This document shows positions 58,616-64,000 of a stretch of 64,000 bases of DNA, in pieces. Every line of letters begins with the position of its first letter. Within the stretch, counting starts at the first letter, position 1. The notes beneath the pieces are model-generated. The model ran no database searches, had not been told where the DNA came from, and was given only the letters and a program-made list of their open reading frames with translations. This stretch comes from Methanospirillum hungatei JF-1. GTDB taxonomy: Archaea > Halobacteriota > Methanomicrobia > Methanomicrobiales > Methanospirillaceae. The position numbers and the translations under genes were made by a program. The DNA lies in the NCBI RefSeq assembly GCF_000013445.1, contig NC_007796.1, positions 682,001 to 746,000 on the forward strand, written 5' to 3'.

Positions 58616-61288
58616 TTATTCAAATCTGTATTTTCCATACGGAACGATCAATTCAAACCGTGCTCCCTGACCAAATACCCCTGTCTCCTGAATCCTGATA
58701 CCGGTGATTGCCAGTACTTCCCGAACAAAATATAATCCCATACCTTTTTTCAAGTCATTTCTTCGTTGGAACAGTGTTTCCTTCTGTTCATCAGGAATTC
58801 CCTGTCCATTATCTTCAAAAATAATTTTAAGATCGTTTCCTTGCATTTCTGTATATAGATGGAGTCTTGTAACTGTATTTTTCCCATGAATGACCAGATT
58901 CATGGCCAGATTGAAGAAGACTTTTTCAAGAAGGGGATCAGCATACATAAAAACTCCTTTTATCTCTTCAACCCGTTCAATATGGGTGAGATCGAGGTGT
59001 GAAATTGCATAGAGGTATACCTGCAGAACATTCTGCCAGTATGCAGGTTTGATTCCCATATCCTGATAATCCTTTGCAAATTCAAGAGACTGGGATACTT
59101 TTTTTACAATACTCTTCTCCTTCTCAAAGAGTGTCAGAACAGCCGGGTCAGAGACCATATCTTTTTGCACTTCCAAATATCCGGACAGAGTAAATATGTA
59201 ATTCCTTATGTCTTCAAAAGTGATGGCATTGAGAAGAGTAAGTTTATTCCTGGCTTTTTCTAAAGCTTCTTCAGCCTTTTTCCGATCTGAAATGTCCCGT
59301 GCGACTGACTGGTATTCAGTGATTGATCCTGAATCATCGAATAATCCCCGAATTGTTCCATTGATCCATCTCTCCTCTCCATCAGGCTGGAAAATTCTAC
59401 ACTCAAAAAATGCCACCGGGTTATCAGATGAGAGTGCGGTGATTTGGTTCAGAATCCCGGAAAGATATTCTTCAATTTCCTGGATCTCTCCTCCTTGCTG
59501 GAGGATATCTTCCCTATTTAACTGGAAGAAAGAACAGAAAGCATCATTAACAAAGATAATTTTTCTTTGTGGTGTGAACCGGAGAATGAGTTCTGTCTGA
59601 TCTTCTACAATATTCCGGTATTTTTGTTCGCTCATCCGAAGTTCCTGCTCAAATGTTGCGAGGGTGTTGTAACTCTCTCTCAGTTCCTCCTCATTTGCTG
59701 CTAACTTTTCATATGCCTCATGTAAATCAGAATTTTTTTGAATGAGTTCCTGTTCAAATCTCTTCTGTTCGGTAACATCGACGAGAGTTGCAAGAGTCTG
59801 ACCTGTTCCCGGCATCTGGGTAACACTGATCATGATATCCCTGATCTCTCCGTATCGGGTTTTGAATCTGAAATTATAAAGCGATGGGATGTCCTTTTCT
59901 CCTGCCTGCCGTCTCTTGTTGTACTCAATCATCCGGTTTCGTTCTTCAGGATCTGCAACAAACTCCACCCATTTCTTCTGCCCAATCACTTCATCTTGTG
60001 AATATCCCCATAACTCCTCAAATTTTTTATTTATGAGTGAGATGGAAAAATCTTTTTCTACAAGAATCAGGGGATTTTCTGAGTGTTCAAATATTGTCCT
60101 GTACTGTTCCTCTGAAATACGGAGTTTCTCTCTGGCCAGCGTTAATTCTGAAATTCGTAATTCAAGGTCAAGGTATGATTCCCTGAGGTTCTTCTGCATC
60201 TGTTCGATTCCACGGGCAAGAATGCCTATCTCATCAGTACGGGTAATTTCATGAATGTCTGTCACCAGATTTCCCTGCCCGATCTTTGAAACGGTAAAGG
60301 TAAGGTTGAGTACCGGGTCGGTCAGATACCGGGAGAGGACATAACCAAGAAGGCCTGAAAAGAGCGCCCCGATAATAAGAGCTGCAATGGTTACATGAAT
60401 CATCCGGAGAATATTTTCAAATGCTTCAGTTGTGGAAAGTTCAATAATCACTGCCCAGTCTGTTCCTTCTATATCGGCATATGATCCGATCACCTCCTCT
60501 CCTTTTAATCCGATATATGGTGAAATATTAGTCCTTTCAGATTTTTCTGAAATAACATCCTGCACCGGTGGATATGCAGTCATTAATGAGCCATAACGGT
60601 CCAGTATATCAGATATCTTCTGATAGGCAACAAACTTACCCTCTTTATCAACAATATATACATACCCGCTGTTTCCAAGATCAATCTTCTCTATCTCTGA
60701 CCATAATGGCAAAACGCTGGCAGTTCCTATAAGAACATGAGTAATTGCTCCCTGATGATCCGAAACCGGTATTGCAATATCAACGGAGATTAAACCTGTT
60801 TGGGGGAATACATAGATGGGTGAAATGACCGTTTCTCCTTTTAGGGCACGGTTAAATAACGATTCTGTTGAACGATTACCAAGTTCATCTGGCATGTAGG
60901 TATAAAAACGTGATAATTTTAAAACCTCTTTTCCGTCAGGAGTCAACACGGTGCATTCATGATACAATTTTCTCTTGTCATTGAGGAGGTCAATAAGAAC
61001 TTCCTTTTGTTCTTTGATGGATAAGGTTGAAAAATGTGAACTGGTGGATAAAAGCATTAGATTATCAGCCAGATTTGAAAAGTAGTATGAAATTATCAGA
61101 CTTACTTCTTCAGCTGTTTTCTTCTGGGTCAAATGGATAGTATTCCCCTGCTCTGAATATGCTATCCAGATAACTCCACAGCCGACGATCATAACCATAA
61201 GGATTACAAGAAGAACTATACTCAGTATGGTCCGGGTTGTAATCCGTTGCAGATAAGGGATGGTATGGGGTGATGTTGGGTACGTCAT
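58616..61288 (-). CDS. membrane HATPase sensor with dCache-like, HAMP and PAS domains, no recognisable phospho-His
   Basis: 890-residue sensor. TM1 near residues 18-42; an extracytoplasmic Cache-like domain (about 45-300, with IYVFPQTGLISVDIAIPV and GYVYIVDKEGKFVAY); TM2 near 308-328; HAMP (about 330-382); PAS 1 (about 395-515: NPLILVEKDF, WGYSQDEVIGQ), PAS 2 (about 565-690), and a C-terminal HATPase domain (FFNLAMNLVIHG, EDNGQGIP, GMGLYFVREV). Where a His-box is expected, near 690, the sequence is NAITFEDIRNYIFTLSGYLEV, with no His. Its ATG overlaps the end of a substrate-binding lipoprotein gene by four bases (ATGA), so sensing is probably by that binding protein. Confidence 0.9.
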   Translation of the reverse strand: MTYPTSPHTIPYLQRITTRTILSIVLLVILMVMIVGCGVIWIAYSEQGNTIHLTQKKTAEEVSLIISYYFSNLADNLMLLSTSSHFSTLSIKEQKEVLIDLLNDKRKLYHECTVLTPDGKEVLKLSRFYTYMPDELGNRSTESLFNRALKGETVISPIYVFPQTGLISVDIAIPVSDHQGAITHVLIGTASVLPLWSEIEKIDLGNSGYVYIVDKEGKFVAYQKISDILDRYGSLMTAYPPVQDVISEKSERTNISPYIGLKGEEVIGSYADIEGTDWAVIIELSTTEAFENILRMIHVTIAALIIGALFSGLLGYVLSRYLTDPVLNLTFTVSKIGQGNLVTDIHEITRTDEIGILARGIEQMQKNLRESYLDLELRISELTLAREKLRISEEQYRTIFEHSENPLILVEKDFSISLINKKFEELWGYSQDEVIGQKKWVEFVADPEERNRMIEYNKRRQAGEKDIPSLYNFRFKTRYGEIRDIMISVTQMPGTGQTLATLVDVTEQKRFEQELIQKNSDLHEAYEKLAANEEELRESYNTLATFEQELRMSEQKYRNIVEDQTELILRFTPQRKIIFVNDAFCSFFQLNREDILQQGGEIQEIEEYLSGILNQITALSSDNPVAFFECRIFQPDGEERWINGTIRGLFDDSGSITEYQSVARDISDRKKAEEALEKARNKLTLLNAITFEDIRNYIFTLSGYLEVQKDMVSDPAVLTLFEKEKSIVKKVSQSLEFAKDYQDMGIKPAYWQNVLQVYLYAISHLDLTHIERVEEIKGVFMYADPLLEKVFFNLAMNLVIHGKNTVTRLHLYTEMQGNDLKIIFEDNGQGIPDEQKETLFQRRNDLKKGMGLYFVREVLAITGIRIQETGVFGQGARFELIVPYGKYRFE

Positions 61289-62541
61289 GGTTTGTCAGGG
61301 TTCGTGGCCTGGGTTGATTCTGCATATGTATCAGGCCATACTGTTGTCCATGATCCATTCTGTACCTGCATCATTGTTAATCTAGAATATTCATTCTGTC
61401 CCTCAGAGCTGAAGGAGATATAATCATCTGGGATGAGAATATCCTGATCGGAAGTAATATTCGTCTCTGATAATGCAGTTCGGATATCTTCACTCTCTAA
61501 AGATGCAGCCCTTTCCAATGCATCACTGAGTACCAGTATTGTCTGGTAGGTATGAGCGGAGGCACCAGAAAGGTTCACGCCGAATCGTGCATAGTATCGT
61601 TTATTTAAGTCACGGACTGCCGTTAGAGAATATACTAATTCAGATACTGAATAGATGCCTTCAGCATCAGGGCCGAGAGCATCTATAAACGCTTGTGAAA
61701 TGGTTCCTCCACCTGAATATATCACAGGTCCGGTAAAACCTGCATTTTTTAATTCTCTGCTGATGATTATTCCATCTTTCAGATATGTTGTCGTAAAAAT
61801 TGCATCAGGTTTTTCCCGAACAGTTCTTCTGATCTCTTCAAGATAATTGTCCACATCTGCTGCAACATAGCTGGTATCAATGGGAATGGTAAATCCCCCT
61901 CTCTTCAAAAATTTATGTTCAGCGATGGCTGCACTGGTTCCAAAGGCCGTATTTTCATAAATGAGTGCAACAGTTTTTATCGGATTAATTAATCTTCGGT
62001 TCATGGATTCAAGAAACTCGACTTTGGTATGTGCATAATCATCGACTGTGGGAATAATTCTGAATGTATAGGAATATCCTCTCTCAATAATGACATCAGA
62101 TATTCCCGTATTTACCATGAAAGGAGTTTGATATTGCTCTGCAATCTGTGTAGCAGCGATGGCCACATTACTTTGATATGCCCCGACGAGTGCAGTTACC
62201 GTGTGATTCAGGATAAATTCTTTCGTTTTCATCGCACCAATGGTTGCATTTCCTTTTGAGTCAGCAATGATATATCTGAGCAATCGTCCTTCTTTGGATC
62301 GAATCCCTCCGTTTTTATTGATCTCTTCAATAGCCAGAATGGAGCCGTTCAGGCATTCATTTCCACGTCCGGCCAGTTCACCGGTCAATGGAAGGAGTAT
62401 ACCGATAGTGATGGTTTTGTTTATTACCGGAGATTTTTCTTCAACACACCCGCATGACAGAATAGTGCATATAATGAATAAACACAGTAAAACCGGGTAG
62501 TACCATGGTATCCGGGAATCTGGATCCAGTCTTCGTTTCAT
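61285..62541 (-). CDS. ABC-type branched-chain amino acid substrate-binding lipoprotein
   Basis: 418-residue periplasmic-binding-fold type I protein of the LivJ group. The lipobox ILSCGC near residues 28-32 follows a hydrophobic signal, so the protein is membrane-anchored at the cell surface. The fold is recognised by ITIGILLPLTGELAGRGNECLNGSILAIEEIN, VGAYQSNVAIAATQIAEQYQTPFMV, TFRIIPTVDDYAHTKVEFL and DAIFTTTYLKDG. There is no ABC transporter gene nearby; the next gene is a sensor kinase-like protein (four-base overlap), so the binding protein most likely supplies a ligand signal to it. Confidence 0.93.
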   Translation of the reverse strand: MKRRLDPDSRIPWYYPVLLCLFIICTILSCGCVEEKSPVINKTITIGILLPLTGELAGRGNECLNGSILAIEEINKNGGIRSKEGRLLRYIIADSKGNATIGAMKTKEFILNHTVTALVGAYQSNVAIAATQIAEQYQTPFMVNTGISDVIIERGYSYTFRIIPTVDDYAHTKVEFLESMNRRLINPIKTVALIYENTAFGTSAAIAEHKFLKRGGFTIPIDTSYVAADVDNYLEEIRRTVREKPDAIFTTTYLKDGIIISRELKNAGFTGPVIYSGGGTISQAFIDALGPDAEGIYSVSELVYSLTAVRDLNKRYYARFGVNLSGASAHTYQTILVLSDALERAASLESEDIRTALSETNITSDQDILIPDDYISFSSEGQNEYSRLTMMQVQNGSWTTVWPDTYAESTQATNPDKP

Positions 62542-62870
62542 TGGGTATGAATGATAATCGACGAATAAAGTATATGTATATATTCAAACAACATAGGGGT
62601 GTCTGAAATATCGTGCCATGCCTACTGAACGTAATGGTATCATCCACTTGAAAAATAGATTGGTCCATGACCTGTACACCTAATGTGCATCATATTATGC
62701 ACACTCTCTGAATTATTTCAGTAACTTTTCATCATTCTGTATTTAATTATTTGCATAATGGTTGACATATCCAATCCTTTTTTTATGTGGGAAGTACAAT
62801 CATACATTACAATCTCACAAATAATGGACGGTTGTCTTTCTTTGGATCAGGAACATCCCTCTTTGCATAT
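62542..62870. other. divergent promoter region of the sensory cluster
   Basis: AT-rich gap between the binding-protein/sensor operon (minus) and the receiver-PAS gene (plus). No coding sequence is seen. It contains a perfect 7-base inverted repeat listed separately and a TATA-like TATTTAATTATTTGC near 62,740-62,755 on the plus strand. A minus-strand TATA candidate (TATACTTTATT as read on minus) lies near 62,565-62,575. Confidence 0.45.
62684..62703. promoter_or_regulatory. inverted repeat, operator candidate
   Basis: TGTGCAT, six-base spacer CATATT, then ATGCACA: a perfect 7-base dyad with 13-base centre-to-centre spacing, in the divergent promoter region of the sensory cluster. Its size fits a dimeric helix-turn-helix regulator site; a hairpin role is also possible. 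No regulator is identified. Confidence 0.45.
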
Positions 62871-63992
62871 ATGACAGTCATTAAAATTCTGCTTGTTGAT
62901 GATCAGGAAGAACTTCTGGATATAACCCGGATTTTTCTTGAAAAGGGTGGGGACATCGTAGTTGAAACCAGCACATCTGCTATAACTGCGATAGAAATGC
63001 TCCGTGAGCATAAATATGATGCCATTGTCTCTGATTATGAAATGCCCCAGATGGATGGGATAGAATTTTTAAAAACCATCAAGAGGATGGGACTTGAAAA
63101 ACCCTTCATCATCTTTACCGGAAGAAGTCGGGAAGATATTGTTATTGAGGCATTAAATTCAGGGGCTGATTTTTACCTTCAGAAAGGATCTGAACCAAAA
63201 GTCCAGTTTGCCGAGCTTCGGAATATGATTCATCAGGCTGTCATGAGAAAGAGGATAGAAGAAGCCCTCATCCAGTCTGAAACAAATTATAAAACCCTTG
63301 TAGAATGTACTCAGGATTCTATCTACATGGTTGACAAGAGGGGAAAATATCTTTTCATGAACTCTCATCACAAAGCCCGTCTTGGAATCAGTGACCAGGA
63401 TTTTCATAATTATTATTATCAAGATCTTCATTCAGATGAAGAAACCGGACATTTTTTAAACCTTATTAAAGAGGTTATCGAAGAGAGCAGACCGGTTCAT
63501 GACGAATATAGAAAAGGTGATAGGTGGTTTGTCAGAACCATCAGCCCGGTCAGGAATGAAATCCTTGATCTCACCATTGCAGCTACGGTAATTTCTACTG
63601 ATATCACTCATACCCGGACGCTTGAAAAGACGGTCAGCACCCTAGAAGAACATTATAAAATACTTGTTGAAGCCATGCAGGACTCGGTGTATTCCGTCGA
63701 TCCTGAATGCAGGTATAAATTTATGAATTCCCATCACCAGAAAAGGCTGGGGATTACCGGAGAATATATCGGGACTTATTATGGGGATTACCATGATAAA
63801 GCAGCAACCGATCGATTTGAATCTCATATCCAAAAGGTCATCAGTACAAAACAATCAGTTTGTGAACGATATACCGAAGATACCCGAATCTTTATCAGGA
63901 CATACAGCCCGGTTCTGGACCCTGAAACACAGATGGTTCAGGAGATAGTTGTTATCTCCATTGAACCAGCCGGCAGATTTGAAAAAACCTAA
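62871..63992 (+). CDS. receiver-PAS-PAS response regulator
   Basis: 373-residue signalling protein with no output DNA-binding domain. The N-terminal receiver (about 1-125) has the acidic pocket VDDQEE (D10, D11), phospho-acceptor Asp in VSDYEMPQMDG (D55) and the Lys in YLQKGSE (about 105). Two PAS domains follow (about 140-260 and 265-370), each with the near-identical YLFMNSHHKARLGIS / YKFMNSHHQKRLGIT core, indicating a domain duplication. The start is the ATG at 62,871; a TTG/ATG further upstream would give a long extension without signals. It is divergent from the binding-protein/sensor operon and is the natural partner of that sensor. Confidence 0.88.
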   Translation: MTVIKILLVDDQEELLDITRIFLEKGGDIVVETSTSAITAIEMLREHKYDAIVSDYEMPQMDGIEFLKTIKRMGLEKPFIIFTGRSREDIVIEALNSGADFYLQKGSEPKVQFAELRNMIHQAVMRKRIEEALIQSETNYKTLVECTQDSIYMVDKRGKYLFMNSHHKARLGISDQDFHNYYYQDLHSDEETGHFLNLIKEVIEESRPVHDEYRKGDRWFVRTISPVRNEILDLTIAATVISTDITHTRTLEKTVSTLEEHYKILVEAMQDSVYSVDPECRYKFMNSHHQKRLGITGEYIGTYYGDYHDKAATDRFESHIQKVISTKQSVCERYTEDTRIFIRTYSPVLDPETQMVQEIVVISIEPAGRFEKT

Positions 63993-64000
63993 ACAGATAA

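Noticed and set aside
1-64000. CRISPR array or large prophage
   Set aside because: No regularly spaced short repeats were noticed and no capsid, terminase or integrase genes appear; mobile content is limited to two insertion elements.

Overview
The window reads as a methanogenic archaeon, most likely of the Methanomicrobiales and Methanospirillum-like. This is inferred from content, not from a database match. Archaeal markers include MptE (methanopterin pathway), an HdrA-type flavoprotein, a UbiA-family archaeal lipid prenyltransferase, Thg1, Trm1, an archaeal-type CoaD, PyrB/PyrI and an RPA-associated protein. The large PKD/beta-propeller surface protein, the PAS-rich signalling proteins and the DUF58/MoxR cluster fit the same group. 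Genes are tightly packed, with many 1-4 base start/stop overlaps, AGGAGG-like ribosome sites on some genes, and TATA-like boxes in front of tRNAs.

Layout: 1-2.1 kb (minus) holds RPA-associated protein, metallophosphoesterase and an Lhr-type helicase running off the left edge. At 2.4-8.0 kb lies a giant secreted protein (propeller, 9 PKD domains, 3 C-terminal repeats). At 8.1-10.7 kb are an MFS exporter, Hsp20 and a PsiE-like membrane protein. At 10.9-17.4 kb is a MoxR-DUF58-VWA-BatD-like-DUF2207 operon that also encodes an overlooked 59-residue Cys-rich protein. IleRS fills 17.4-20.6 kb. At 20.6-23.3 kb is a decayed stretch: two broken two-gene modules (one clearly VapBC) and a frameshifted IS5-like element. 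At 23.4-30.5 kb are Thg1 with a PRC-barrel protein, a META-domain lipoprotein-like protein, an M50 protease with CBS domains, and a minus-strand operon of RCK-DHH fusion, MptE and radical SAM protein. From 30.6 to 43.8 kb come tRNA-Lys, a Cys-rich microprotein, a HEAT-repeat protein, pyrBI, coaD, a gamma-carbonic-anhydrase-like/HdrA/MtnA/DUF116 operon, a UbiA prenyltransferase, tRNA-Arg, trm1, a dead nuclease gene, a DRG GTPase and tRNA-Glu. An intact IS1182-type element (43.8-45.6 kb) is followed by another decayed gene. From 46.7 to 64 kb come two rubredoxin-fused redox enzymes, a DUF4258/YgiT toxin-antitoxin pair, an RCK-containing anion transporter, a YaaH-type acetate transporter, a YwbE protein, a Na,K-ATPase-like pump with two TrkA proteins, a DnaQ-like exonuclease, and a sensory cluster (substrate-binding lipoprotein, HATPase sensor without a recognisable phospho-His, divergent receiver-PAS-PAS protein).

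The most interesting units are the P-type ATPase/TrkA/TrkA operon without any TrkH, the rubredoxin-ThDP fusion with its rubredoxin-like flavin reductase neighbour, the RCK-DHH/MptE/radical-SAM operon, the binding-protein/His-less-kinase pair, and the Cys-rich microprotein inside the MoxR cluster. Three separate regions (20.6-23.3, 41.9-42.5 and 45.6-46.7 kb) are gene graveyards, two of them beside insertion elements.
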